A stretch of 64,000 nucleotides of DNA. Source: Ochromonas danica. Lineage: Eukaryota > Sar > Chrysophyceae > Chromulinales > Chromulinaceae. The stretch covers positions 1 through 64,000 of the forward strand of contig VKHL01000136.1 in NCBI GenBank assembly GCA_015146655.1, in the 5' to 3' direction. Position numbers and translations under genes: made by a program. This document shows, piece by piece, positions 43,204 to 52,765 of this stretch. Every line of letters begins with the position of its first letter. The first letter of the stretch is position 1. Below the pieces are notes generated by a model. The model was not told the DNA's origin. It did no database searches and saw nothing but the letters and a program-made list of their open reading frames with translations.

Positions 43204-43307
43204 TCTCGCACACAGTTCATATTTATTAAAGTCACATCCAAGATACAAAACGAAAACCAGCAAGTGAACAACACAAACCTATCTACAATACACTCTATCT
43301 ACATCAG

Positions 43308-43907
43308 TTAATATTTGCTCTCCGCATATCTAGATTCGATCACATATCTCGAATAGAGAGGAGAATCAAAGGTGACTCGCTTGGCTTCACTTGTTGGCAA
43401 GGCTTTGAATTGATTTTGAGAGTCGGCGGTGGCTTTACTGGAGGATGAGGGTGAACGCTTCATATCACCTTTATGCTCTCCTTTGCCGTCCTTGTCATCA
43501 TCTGAGAAGTCAGAATAGGATCGTAGCCGTTGTAGCGGCCAGATCCTCTCCTCCTCCACCGCAGCTGCTGTCTTGCTTTCCGCCTTCTCTGGTATGGGTG
43601 GGATCGGCAGAGAAGCACAGCACTGAGTGGGATCACTGCCTTTGCTCTCACTATCTCCTACTAAAGAAGATGGAATACACCATGCAGCCTGTAGTATGGG
43701 CAAGGGGCAACGATAGTTTTGGTCGAGAAAGAGCGTGTCTCTGGAGAGAGGAGAGACGTCTAGCCCTTCTTGAGGTGGGCATACAATCACTTCGCACTCT
43801 TCCACAGCACACTTCCTTGATAAATGAGTGGGGACCAAGACCTCACATTCAGTGGAAATATCGACAAGATCATCAACATCTTTGCCTTCTTCCACCCCAT
43901 TGTCCAT
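43308..43907 (-). CDS. Unknown acidic, Ser-rich small protein
   Basis: 199 residues, intronless. The N terminus is acidic (DNGVEEGKDVDDLVD), with several Cys (RKCAVEECEVIVCPP), and the C terminus is Ser/Lys-rich, ending VTFDSPLYSRYVIESRYAESKY. No domain recognised. The plus-strand frame over 43445-43981 is longer or similar but has no better protein character. I favour the minus strand because of its RSYSDFSDDDKDGK and KRVTFDSPLY stretches, which look like a genuine regulatory tail (RVxF could bind protein phosphatase 1: KRVTFD). Confidence 0.5.
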   Translation of the reverse strand: MDNGVEEGKDVDDLVDISTECEVLVPTHLSRKCAVEECEVIVCPPQEGLDVSPLSRDTLFLDQNYRCPLPILQAAWCIPSSLVGDSESKGSDPTQCCASLPIPPIPEKAESKTAAAVEEERIWPLQRLRSYSDFSDDDKDGKGEHKGDMKRSPSSSSKATADSQNQFKALPTSEAKRVTFDSPLYSRYVIESRYAESKY

Positions 43908-44128
43908 TTTGCAATGACCAACAAACCGTCAAGTCCAGAGACCTGCTGAAACTCTTCTTTTCAGAGTTGAAAGTCCTATAGCAAAACAGTTAACATCCTC
44001 GACGGGGTTAAAAGCTGGGTTTTCAGAGTTTAGGATCAGGGTTTAAAGGGTTTGGGTTGGTGGGCTTAGCGTTAACTTAAGACTAGCAATGGTATGGGTA
44101 TGGCATGGATTGAGGAACAAGAAACAAG

Positions 44129-45713
44129 ATGATGATGGACCAAGAGATAAATAGTAATGATAGAAAACGCAAAAGTAGATTTGATGTAGCTCCACCATCC
44201 TCTTTGATCTCATCCTGGGCCAATGTTGATATATCTTTCCCTGCCAATCTCCCTATACCAAACTTCTCGATCGAAGTCGAAGTGCCACAAACCATCCCAG
44301 TTTACCTGTCAGTAGTTGATCAAGCATTTCGAGGAAGACTAGATCGTGCTATGGAGAAGAATCTTGCCTATATAGAGAGGTCCTGTTCTCTCCCTCCTCT
44401 CTCTCCACTCTGTTGTGTCTAATGTTTGGTTTTCCATATGTTGTCTGGGCTCAGAAAGGATTTGTTAGCTACGTCATTAGCCATGTCTTCATCCTCTGAT
44501 AGTGTTCTTCATGCTGCTAACAGCAATCTTCTCCAATCCAAGGCCTTCACTCACTATTCTTCCAGAGCAGGTACTGTTGATAGATATCTTTATAGTGTTA
44601 TAATCCTAGCCTGTATGAGAATGCATTGACTGTATTGGGTCTTTTACACAGCAATAAAAGATCGTCCTTCTGTTACCGTGGCGGCAAAAGACAAACAAGG
44701 AGTGGTTGAAGCACAGCAACAAGTCACAACAGGATGCACTGCAGTCTACGTGACCAACCTACCACGGGATATCACAGATGAGGAGATTGGTAGGTGGAAG
44801 GATACAGCTTACTGCTTCTAGTTATCTGTGTCGCATTTCTCATTTGATGGTGGTTATGACTTTCAGGAATATTATTTGGTCCTGCGGGTAAAGTGAAGAA
44901 GATCAAGATCTACCAGGACAGTGAGGGTCGCAAAAAAGGCGATGCGTTGGTTACTTTCGTTAAAAGCGAAGCAGCTGCGATGGCATGTCTCAAGGTAGGA
45001 TTGCTCACAATCTTCGCTCATTTGATGAATATTATGATGTCTGGCGCTAGTTGAATCGACTCGATATTGGTGATGGATTCGTAATCTCTGTTGCCATGGC
45101 AAACTTTTCAACCAAGTCTGCTTCTGCTTTACCTGAGGGAGATGTCAAAGTTGATGATTGGGGAAAGGATGACTTGATTAGACAATCTCTGGTTGACGAG
45201 GACGAAGTCTTGCGATCTAGTCCTCTCCTTCTTCTTCTTCACCCAGACTTTGATAAAGCAGTTCATTCTGATTCCAATCAGTTAGCAGATATAGAAGCAG
45301 ATCTTTTATTGGAGTGTTGTGTCTATGGGAACGTCAAGGCATTTGCTTGGGTTACTCTATGGAATCAACATAACTGTGCAGCCGTAGTTTTCGAGACATT
45401 GCAAGCAACCCAGGACAGTGTTCTTGCTATGCAAAGCAAGGCATTCCGTGGGAAAGAGCTGAAAGCGAAATTATTCGTGCCTAATCAACTTGATGAAAAT
45501 AAAATTGAGGCAGCCAATAATGACCCTTTCAACTTGTGCTCCTCGGCTCATCTGGAAGAGAGAACAGGCTCTCAAGGTCAAAGTAATGACACTGTATCTC
45601 CAACAGTTGATGCCAATCAGGTTTCCGAGGAAGAAGTGCCAGTGGCTAGCTTAGAAGAACGTATTGCGGCTGAGTTGGAAGGTGTGGATGATTTCTTGAA
45701 CAGTTTATTGTAA
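44129..45713 (+). CDS. Tat-SF1/CUS2-like splicing factor with RRM and UHM
   Basis: Five exons (44129-44379, 44455-44570, 44652-44789, 44867-44994, 45051-45713) join in frame to 431 residues. Residues about 150-235 form an RRM: RNP2 VYVTNLPRDITDEE, then GILFGPAGKVKKIKIYQD and RNP1-like KKGDALVTFVKSE. A second, degenerate RRM (about 280-370: LLLLLHPDFDKA, LLLECCVYGNVKAFAW, AAVVFETLQATQDS, KAFRGKELKAKLF) is placed like the U2AF-homology motif of Tat-SF1/CUS2, which works with U2 snRNP and SF3B1. The N terminus KRKSRFDVAPPSSLISSWA is typical of spliceosome-linked proteins. Introns are 56-81 bases and fall in three phases. Assignment is by motif order. Confidence 0.82.
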
Positions 45714-46327
45714 CATTGTAAATATTAGTCAACAGATAGATTGAAACAATTAGTTTTTTCCTGTGTGGTTTTCCGAGAAGTAATGCTGATTTCTATTGAA
45801 GACCATTGGTGGTTGCAAGTTCAGTTCAGACCACGTAAGCCATGAAAGCAAAGCTCACGTCTCTCTCCCCTCTTAATCTCCCCCAAGTCCCAAGTCCCCC
45901 AACACTTCTTCCATCAGCTTCAAGCATGCAAAGACTTCTTCTATTGTTCTGATTCTTTTCTGTTATGACTTATAAGCCAATAAATCCGAGTTTGAAGAGC
46001 AGTACAATGGACTTTGGCAGGGAAGTGGAGGAAGTGAGAGGGGGTGACGTCACAAGGGAAGTTCCGAGTCCACCAGGAAGTGCAAGGAGAGAGAGACACT
46101 GCCACATCCACTCCCGCTGGGAGTCTTTGCTGCCTGTGAGTGACCGCTGGCTGTTGAAAGTTGAAATTACATCCACAGCAGGGTAAGGATAGACTCTGTC
46201 TCTCTTTCTCATATCTGTCAGCTTCTGGATCTTTCTTTATTTCCATTTTATATTTTTATTATCTCTCTTTGGATTTGGGAGGAAAAAGAAACTATTTGAA
46301 ATTATTCAAGAAGAATCATACTACGGC
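45714..46327. other. Intergenic region with possible 5' leader intron
   Basis: 3' flank of the splicing factor and the promoter/leader of the carrier gene. A good donor (GCAGGGTAAGGATAG, 46178-46192) opens a possible 5' untranslated intron. Small open frames at 45965-46186 have no domain and are probably leader shadows. Confidence 0.5.
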
Positions 46328-47259
46328 ATGATTGCTGATATTTGTGCTGGTACACTTGGTGGTATTGCTGTTGTCTTCGTGGGACATCCTTTTGATACAA
46401 CTAAGACAAGATTGCAAACTGCCCCCACTGGATTCTACAGAGGAACTGTAGATTGTGTAAAGAAAACCTTACGATGGGAAGGTTACAAAGGATTCTATGC
46501 GGGTATTTTGAGTCCATTGGCTGGTAAGTGGAATTTAATTCGTCTGATTCAACTCGTCAATCATGATCTGAACACGCGGTTTCTTTGTTAAATGATATAG
46601 GTCAAATGCTCTTCCGAGCGACGAGCTTTACCAGCTTCCATCAATCCGTCAAAATTCAAACTGATGGCTTGGAGAAACCAACTGCCACTCAGCTTTTTCG
46701 TTCTGGAGCCTTCACAGGGTTTGTTATTGCTTTCGTTGAATGCCCCATTGATTTATTGAAGACAAAGGTCCAGGTGCAGATATTTAAACAGACCATGAAT
46801 GGCCATGCAGGACCTTGTCATTCTGTTTTGTCTTGTGCGAGAAACATTGTTCTGAACCATGGCTTTCGACCTCTTTGGCAGGGTCTCAGTGCCACTTTGA
46901 TTCGAAATGTTCCCGCAAATGCTTTATTTTTCCCAATCGCGGAGCTTGTCAAACACTATTATGCGGAGTTGGACAATGTCCATGTGAAAGAATTATCCAT
47001 GAGTCGCAGCTTGACTGCAGGGGCAATTGCTGGGTTAACGTACTGGGTTTCAACTTATCCCCTGGACGTTATCAAGGCAAGAATGCAGAGTGCTGAACTG
47101 GGTAAACAGTTAAGTTGGATGGGCACTGCTCGAAGTCTCTATCAACAAGCTGGATGGAGAGCTTTTACAACAGGCTTCGCGCCTTGCGCACTGCGTGCCA
47201 TTCCTGCCTGCGCTACAATGTTTGCGGTTGTGGACACGGTTCGCTCTTTGACCCCTTGA
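46328..47259 (+). CDS. Mitochondrial carrier family protein (SLC25)
   Basis: Exons 46328-46523 and 46601-47259 give 284 residues with the threefold carrier repeat. Each repeat has the PX[DE]XX[KR] signature: PFDTTKTRLQ, PIDLLKTKVQ and PLDVIKARMQ. Other fitting stretches are GLWRG-like FRPLWQGLSATLIRNVPANA and WRAFTTGFAPCALRAIPACA. It sits in the mitochondrial inner membrane and exchanges a small metabolite. The mix of motifs is nearest the carnitine/acylcarnitine and basic amino-acid carriers (SLC25A20/29 group), but substrate calls from sequence are unsafe. No N-terminal presequence, as is usual for carriers. Confidence 0.92.
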
Positions 47260-47272
47260 CGCCATGGCGTCA
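47255..47272. other. Perfect 18-base palindrome at carrier stop codon
   Basis: TTGACGCCATGGCGTCAA reads the same on both strands and overlaps the carrier stop codon. It may be chance or a transcript-end hairpin or binding site. Confidence 0.6.
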
Positions 47273-47561
47273 AATCAGTTCTTTCTATGATAATGTTGTA
47301 TGATTTGTGTATTTTCACGGCCAGCTTCCATTTTGTCATTTTTCTCCGAGAATATTGTTTTCATAATTTAACTACTAAAAAGAGTTGGTTCGCCACTCGC
47401 TGGAAAACAAACGTATTAATCAACGTCTTCCTCCTTATCTTTGCTCTGAATTTCCAACATAACGCATGTTGAAATGATGCTCGCACGCAACATGATAATT
47501 TGTTAATCATCAGTCAGTCAATGATTCAATGAGAATATGTATACGTCAGTTATGCAGTCAT

Positions 47562-47622
47562 ATTCAATCCTATCCTTTGTTGGATATTCTTGTTGAAGTA
47601 TATCTATATTTGACTACAGTTA
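47562..47622 (+). repeat. Left direct repeat of the gag fossil
   Basis: 61 bases beginning ATTCAATCCTATCC and ending TTTGACTACAGTTA, repeated at 49167-49227. Confidence 0.8.
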
Positions 47623-47762
47623 AGCAAGTAGATTGATTCAGAATTGAATTAAAATTAAAGAGATCACTCAGTCAACAGAGGGTTTGACAAGGTTTGTCTA
47701 TTTCTAACATTTTTCCATTTGGCTGTTAAGCACTTCACCTCGTCTTGCACATTTGACAACAA

Positions 47763-47879
47763 TTAGTGCGCAGATTCCCTCAACATTTCCGCAAAGACTG
47801 ATTGAGGATTCGTCAAGAGCTCCTTGGGATCACCGTACTCCAGAACCTGACCAGATCCTGGTCCATTCAATGGAAGGAA
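47763..47879 (-). pseudogene. Isolated C-terminal fragment of an ABCC-type ABC transporter
   Basis: On the minus strand, 38 codons read in one frame to a TAA at 47763-47765. The translation contains GSGQVLEYGDPKELL and NPQSVFAEMLRESAH, which is the normal C-terminal end of multidrug-resistance (ABCC) transporters just after the second ATPase domain (pattern G-x-V-x-E-x-G-x-P-x-x-L-L ... S-x-F-x-x-M/L-V/L). An in-frame stop lies directly upstream and no Walker motifs are nearby, so this is a detached scrap of a host gene. It lies between the left direct repeat and the gag region. Confidence 0.65.
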
Positions 47880-49166
47880 AGGTCAGCATTTTACGGAAGC
47901 AAAGATCCTAATTGAGAATAGATTCAATAGAGTGAATCTTGGTCAGTTTCTGACATCAATTAGATCAGGTAGTTCCTACAACATCCCAGAGCCTTTATTT
48001 GGCTATGCAACGCGATTGAAGAGTCAGTCACCGTCACCATCATCGTCAGAGTCAGAGTCAGAGTCAGAGTCGTCATCATCATCACTGACGAGTAAAAGAC
48101 CATTTGAAGTGGAAGAGAGTCCAATCAAAGAAGCCCTTTCGAGAAGTCTGTTAGATGATGATTCAGAAAAAGATGAGAAGTCTGTTGCTGCTGATGAAGA
48201 GCAACGAAGTTCTTTGCCTCTAGCAAGTTATTCTTCTATTGCTCATGAATCTTGCCCTGGAGCAGAGACTTTACCCAAAGTATCTCCTCCATCAAGAGCA
48301 ATTTTAGTTGAATATCCAATCTATATGGATATGTTACGTGAGTACAAATCTAGCAGGAAAAGTAGGCAAAAAGGAGTATGAGGATAAGCATCATGAAGCC
48401 TTGAAACTTTTTGAAGAACTCATCCATCCTGGAGTGCTTAATCAAGCGGAAGAAGAGTTCAAAACTGGAAGTATTTATTTTGCTTGGAAGAAAATCTGTG
48501 ATATCTATTCGCCTATTAATGAAGAAGCTGCTTATTGCGATCTTTGTAATCGATGGGAATCTAACAAGCTAAGAGCTAAAGAAGATGTTCAATCTTTCTT
48601 CTCTCGTATGGAGAGATTAGCAAATCAATTTAATCTTTACAGGCATCAAGGAGCAACGATACCGACCGATCAAGTCAAGAAGGTATATGCTAACAAGAGA
48701 TTAATGGATCATCCAAAGTATGATCAAGTTATCAAAGATGTATTCTACAGATCAATGGATTTGAGAGACCCCTTGAGTTGGCTTGAAACACAAAATCTTG
48801 TGAGAGCTCGTTTAGAAGAGAATGAAACTCGTGAGCGTTTGCAGGCCAAGAAGAATAAACATCTATCAACAAGAAAATCTACTGCTACTATTTCTTCTTC
48901 CACATCATCTGAAGTTGGCATGACTGTTGCTAAACCATCTGCCAAGAATGAAGAAAAATCGAAGAGTAGTAAACCAATTGAATGTTTTTATTGCCACAAG
49001 GTGGGACATAAGGCTAATCAATGCCCTGAGAAAAGGAAAATGAAAGCTGAAAGTTCACAACAATTGCAGCAAGTTGCAAAGAAGACTTCTTCTTCTATAA
49101 GGCGGTTAGATGAAGATGCTGTTATTATTGTAGAAGAAGCATCTACAATTAGTAGTTCAACCCATC

Positions 49167-49227
49167 ATTCAATCCTATCCTTTGTTAGCTATTCTTGTTG
49201 AAGTATATCTATATTTGACTACAGTTA
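49167..49227 (+). repeat. Right direct repeat of the gag fossil
   Basis: Second 61-base copy, two differences from 47562-47622. It overlaps the end of the gag-like coding region. Confidence 0.8.
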
Positions 49228-49733
49228 TGAAATCAGCACGTTTGGAAAGCTCATTGCAAAAAATCATAATGAGAAGGTAGTTTAATCGATGCAATTAAGC
49301 TCTTTTTCGCCTACTGCCCACCCTTCACACATGAATAGATGAAGAAAGGGGAATCAGAAGAGAAAAAGGCAGAGATTAATCATCAATCATCTCAATCTTC
49401 CTGCTCATCGTCAAAGTAAGTGCACTTGGTTAGGTGAAGATGCAGCTTTTCTTATTGTTTGTGAATATATGCTATTGGTTTTGAACAATATTGTCTCAAA
49501 GTATAAGAGTCCAATCGATCTTATACTTTGAGACAGTATAGTTTGAAAACCAGTTCATTTCATTTCATTTTGTTGCCATTTTGGAATAGAAAGATCGCTT
49601 TTTAATAACTCGAGAAACCCCATCTTCTACTTTCAATGATCGAGTTTTCGATTTTCGGTTTTTGGTTTTGGTATGCGGGTTGTGTGGGCTTGGTCAGGTC
49701 GCTCGCTTCGTTGAGTTGTTGAATAAGAAGAAG
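49228..49733. other. Intergenic region with strong hairpin
   Basis: Between the gag fossil and the PAP/fibrillin gene. The only clear structure is the hairpin at 49477-49551. CATTTCATTTCATTTTG (49557-49573) is a short tandem. The promoter of the next gene should lie here. Confidence 0.6.
49477..49551. other. 75-base near-perfect hairpin
   Basis: Arms 49477-49508 and 49519-49551 fold around a 10-base loop. The inner 17 base pairs (TGTCTCAAAGTATAAGA with its complement) are perfect; the outer 15 continue with a few mismatches, ending in GGTTTT / AAAACC. It resembles a small-RNA precursor or a minimal foldback transposon. No TA or longer target duplication is evident. Confidence 0.75.
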
Positions 49734-51770
49734 ATGCAGATCCTCTGCCTTCTCCTTTCCTTTGCTGTTACCTCAGCCTTCCTACAAGGATGGCATAGAG
49801 AGTCTTTGCAGCTTTCTTCCAAGTGGTTTCCTTCTTCATCTGCTTTGTCTAAGAAAGTCCAACAGTCCACTTCCCCCTATAGGCAATCCTTGCAATCTCA
49901 CTTGGCCAAGAAAGGTCAAGACCTTCCACCAGTTATTTCCAATGAGTTCGTTGCCAAGCCGAAAATCAGAGTTGACGAGGAAGAAGAAGAGGAAAACTAT
50001 GCTGAGTTCCTTCCTGATCGTTCACATTTCACTGACTATTTCCAAAAAGTGGTCAAGAAAGGGTCAGAGATGAGCAAAAGTCAGTTTGCGCGTTATGATG
50101 CTGTGCAAAAGCTCTTATCGGATGGTGAGATTACCCAAGAGGATGTTGAGGAACTCTGGCTAGGCAGTGTGGGGGATGCCTCTGGACTCACTGAGGATGA
50201 GGCCTATGAGCTGCTCTGCATGGTGACGGATCTACCTGATCCTGAAGAAAAGGCGTTTCTAGACGAAGCTTTTGTGAAGTTAGCCAAGGGAAAGGATGTG
50301 GTAGGCTTCAATGCCTTTCTGCAATGGGATGACGTGCAGGGCATGTTGGATGAAGAGGCTATCTCTATGGAAGAACTCTCAGAATTATGGAGAGAGGTGA
50401 CAGGAGGTGATTTAAATAAGAAGATTAATCGAGTAGGGTTTGGTATGTTAAATCGAGCTATTGATGATTTACTAGAAGAGGATGAGGAAGATGAAGATTA
50501 TGTGGATGATGAGGATGAAGAGGAAGAGGAAGAGGAAGATAGTGTCAGCTCTACAGCCTCTGTCAATGTATGGAGCTCGTCTTTTCGTGCTGAAACTGTG
50601 TTAGACCAGGAAACGGTAGCAGAATTTCGTAATAGTTTTCTGCAGCTCACTGGATCGATTGACGGTCCATTAACCTTTGAGACTTTCTTGGTCTGGCAAG
50701 ATGTACAGGATATGTTGACAGCAGAAGAAGTGACCAAAGAAGAGTTGCTATTATTTTGGAGAGAAGCGATAGCATTTAAAGGAGATGACGAGGGGATTGA
50801 TTGTGATACTTTCCTGCGTCTCAATGTTCGACTAGAGTATCACATTATGAATGCCGAGAAAGGCGACAACAAGACTGGAAAGAGTAGTCTACCACCACCT
50901 GTTACTCCCCAATTTATCGTTGAAGAAGAACGCCGTCCGATGCCTCGAGATTCAGAAATGAAGATGTTCAGTTCTCTGGAATCAGATACAGAGAAGGATA
51001 AGGTAGTGGATATGGATTATATCGAGCTCCTTGAGAAGGCAGATAGCTTACTTGCTGCTCGATCATTTGATGCATTTGATCGAATGATTGGTGATACTGA
51101 TGACCCTCGCTTGCTTGCTGCCAAGAGAGACAACATTCTCGAAAACAATGCACCTTCCTCCTTGTCTGATGCCTTATCAAACTTAGTACAGCTTAGTAAG
51201 AGAAATGCACGCTGTGGCATTGATATTGATTCCGAGGGAGAGAGCATGGCTGAGATGCGTGCAGCCTACCAGCATGTGTTGGATAACATCACACCTCTTG
51301 CCACCATGGCAGAGGTGCCAGAGATTCGGAAAGCTATGGTGGGACGTTGGAACCTTCTCTTCACTAATTCCGAGATGTTCCGTTTCTATAAGGGTGTGAC
51401 TGGACTGTCTGGTGTGTTCCCAGCGAGCAAATTCTTGCGCATGTCCTTGGAGTACAGCTCGGACGGCTATCTCCATGAATGCAAGTACTTCGAGCAGCTC
51501 TCAACTCCCCTGGGTGAAGTCACTGTGACGACCTATTCTGGCTGGGATATGGTCAAGGAGATTTCCTTCATGACCAATGAACCATCTATCGTAACACGGA
51601 ATTATTGTCAGAAGGTGACGGCGGGTCCATTCAATTATGAAGCAGAGGAGAACTGGAAGAGCTTGCGTACTATGGCTCTCAATGAAGTTGTCTATATAGA
51701 TCGGCGGTACCTAGTCGTGCGCAATGCGGGGGCTTTGCGTGTTTTCTTTGTGTTCGAGCGTGAGGAATAG
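49734..51770 (+). CDS. Plastid PAP/fibrillin protein with triplicated N-terminal module
   Basis: 678 residues, intronless, from the ATG that opens a signal peptide MQILCLLLSFAVTSAFLQGW, with the Phe after the cleavage site typical of ochrophyte plastid import. The C-terminal 170 residues (from about 504) match PAP/fibrillin (plastid lipid-associated) proteins: EIRKAMVGRWNLLFTNSEMF, GVFPASKFLRMSLEY, YIDRRYLVVRN and RVFFVFER. Fibrillins bind lipids in plastoglobules and thylakoids. The N-terminal part holds three copies of a helical module at about 113-172, 188-244 and 311-369, sharing the pattern F-x-x-W/Y-D-V-Q-x-M/L-L-x(4)-I/V-x-x-E-E/D-L-x-x-L/F-W. An acidic Glu/Asp run separates modules two and three. 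Confidence 0.85.
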   Translation: MQILCLLLSFAVTSAFLQGWHRESLQLSSKWFPSSSALSKKVQQSTSPYRQSLQSHLAKKGQDLPPVISNEFVAKPKIRVDEEEEEENYAEFLPDRSHFTDYFQKVVKKGSEMSKSQFARYDAVQKLLSDGEITQEDVEELWLGSVGDASGLTEDEAYELLCMVTDLPDPEEKAFLDEAFVKLAKGKDVVGFNAFLQWDDVQGMLDEEAISMEELSELWREVTGGDLNKKINRVGFGMLNRAIDDLLEEDEEDEDYVDDEDEEEEEEEDSVSSTASVNVWSSSFRAETVLDQETVAEFRNSFLQLTGSIDGPLTFETFLVWQDVQDMLTAEEVTKEELLLFWREAIAFKGDDEGIDCDTFLRLNVRLEYHIMNAEKGDNKTGKSSLPPPVTPQFIVEEERRPMPRDSEMKMFSSLESDTEKDKVVDMDYIELLEKADSLLAARSFDAFDRMIGDTDDPRLLAAKRDNILENNAPSSLSDALSNLVQLSKRNARCGIDIDSEGESMAEMRAAYQHVLDNITPLATMAEVPEIRKAMVGRWNLLFTNSEMFRFYKGVTGLSGVFPASKFLRMSLEYSSDGYLHECKYFEQLSTPLGEVTVTTYSGWDMVKEISFMTNEPSIVTRNYCQKVTAGPFNYEAEENWKSLRTMALNEVVYIDRRYLVVRNAGALRVFFVFEREE

Positions 51771-51990
51771 TCTCCCAATGGCTACACACAGACTGTCTAC
51801 AGTACCCTCTGATGCAATGCTGAAAAACAAACCTCACTACGATTAGCTGGTCTTCTTATGAGTTAGATAGGAGCCTTCTTATTTGCCACACAAAAGCTCA
51901 ACCTAAGATCACAAGAGGATGTTTAAAATAGCTGCAGCACAAGCATGCCTATTTACCGACAACTACCGAAGAAGAAGAAGCCTTTCTGGT
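51771..51990. other. Intergenic region, convergent 3' flanks
   Basis: Convergent 3' flanks of the fibrillin and HU-like genes. No gene or repeat seen. Confidence 0.55.
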
Positions 51991-52555
51991 TTACTCCTCT
52001 TGGGTAACCTTGACCTTGGAAGAGGGAGAAAATACCAGAGAAACACGAGCAGGAATATCAATATCTTCTCCAGTACGAGGATTTCTACCAACACGAGCAG
52101 CACTTGATCTTCGCTTGAATGTGCCAAAATCCTTGAGACGAACTTCCGCTCCCTCCTCCAAGACCTTTCCACGGATGAGGTCGAGAAGACCGGTGAAGAC
52201 CACGCCAATATCCTTCTTTGAAACACCAGTTGACTCATGCAATGAGCTCAAAATCTCCGTCTTGCCAACGATCTGATAAATATTGTGAGTCATGAGGAAT
52301 GATGCCCAAAAACAATGAAGCAACAACAACAGCAGCTCTTACCAATTTCTTTTCAATCTTTTCAACAGGCTCTTCCTTGGCTTTTGGGGCCTTAGCAGCC
52401 TTGGCAACAGGCTTAACAGGCTCAGCTGGGGTAGGTGCAGATGAGACTGCCTTAGCACGAGCAAGCAAGGCAGGCATGCCTCGGCTTGCAACACCAGAGG
52501 TCATGAAAGCATTAGAGACAACTAAAAGAGTAAGGAGAAGCAGTAATTGCATCAT
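51991..52555 (-). CDS. HU/IHF-type DNA-binding protein, plastid-targeted
   Basis: Exons 52343-52555 and 51991-52272 join in phase 0 to 164 residues. The leader MMQLLLLLTLLVVSNAF is a signal peptide ending before Phe, followed by an Ala/Lys/Pro-rich stretch (res. 30-68). The mature domain (about 72-164) is a bacterial HU: KTEILSSLHESTGVSKKDIG, VFTGLLDLIRGKVLEEGAEV, RLKDFGTFKRRSSAARVGRN and the DNA-contacting arm NPRTGEDIDIPA. HU compacts the plastid nucleoid in red-lineage algae, where it derives from the cyanobacterial endosymbiont. The intron falls exactly between the leader region and the HU domain, which fits exon-shuffled acquisition of the leader. Confidence 0.93.
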
Positions 52556-52765
52556 AGTGAAATCTGCTTGAGGATGGTGGATTGTTATTGTCAGGCGACC
52601 AATCTGTGCGGAAGGCGCAGAGAAACCAAAGCAAGCACCACAACTTGACTCTACTCTAATCAGATCGCGACTTAAAACCTCAAAAATACGACTTTCTCTC
52701 TGAAAACACCACATGCCGAAGTGCCAAAAGCACATTAATTTTTGTAAAATATGGAATGGGATTAA

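Larger units (their letters stand above)
47562..49227 (+). mobile_element. Broken LTR-retroelement fossil, gag region only
   Basis: A Gag-like region spans about 47932-49201: acidic Ser-rich start, a helical core typical of Copia/Gypsy-type Gag (with WKKICDIYSP and LCNRWESNK) and a zinc knuckle CFYCHKVGHKANQC near 48987-49028. No protease, integrase, reverse transcriptase or RNase H follows, so the element is incomplete and cannot move by itself. Direct repeats of 61 bases with two differences lie at 47562-47622 and 49167-49227. They may be LTR remnants, which would suggest a fairly recent origin, but they are short and unproven as LTRs. Copia-like affiliation is a guess from the knuckle and the helical core. 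Confidence 0.65.

Noticed and set aside
43445-43981. Plus-strand frame of 178 codons opposite the acidic small protein
   Set aside because: Irregular His/Pro/Arg-rich translation without any motif; the minus-strand protein has more natural composition. Not decisive.
44000-44075. Telomere-like words (AGGGTTT, TTTGGGTTGG)
   Set aside because: Only a few irregular copies, with no regular TTAGGG or TTTAGGG array; more likely chance G/T-rich sequence in a promoter region.
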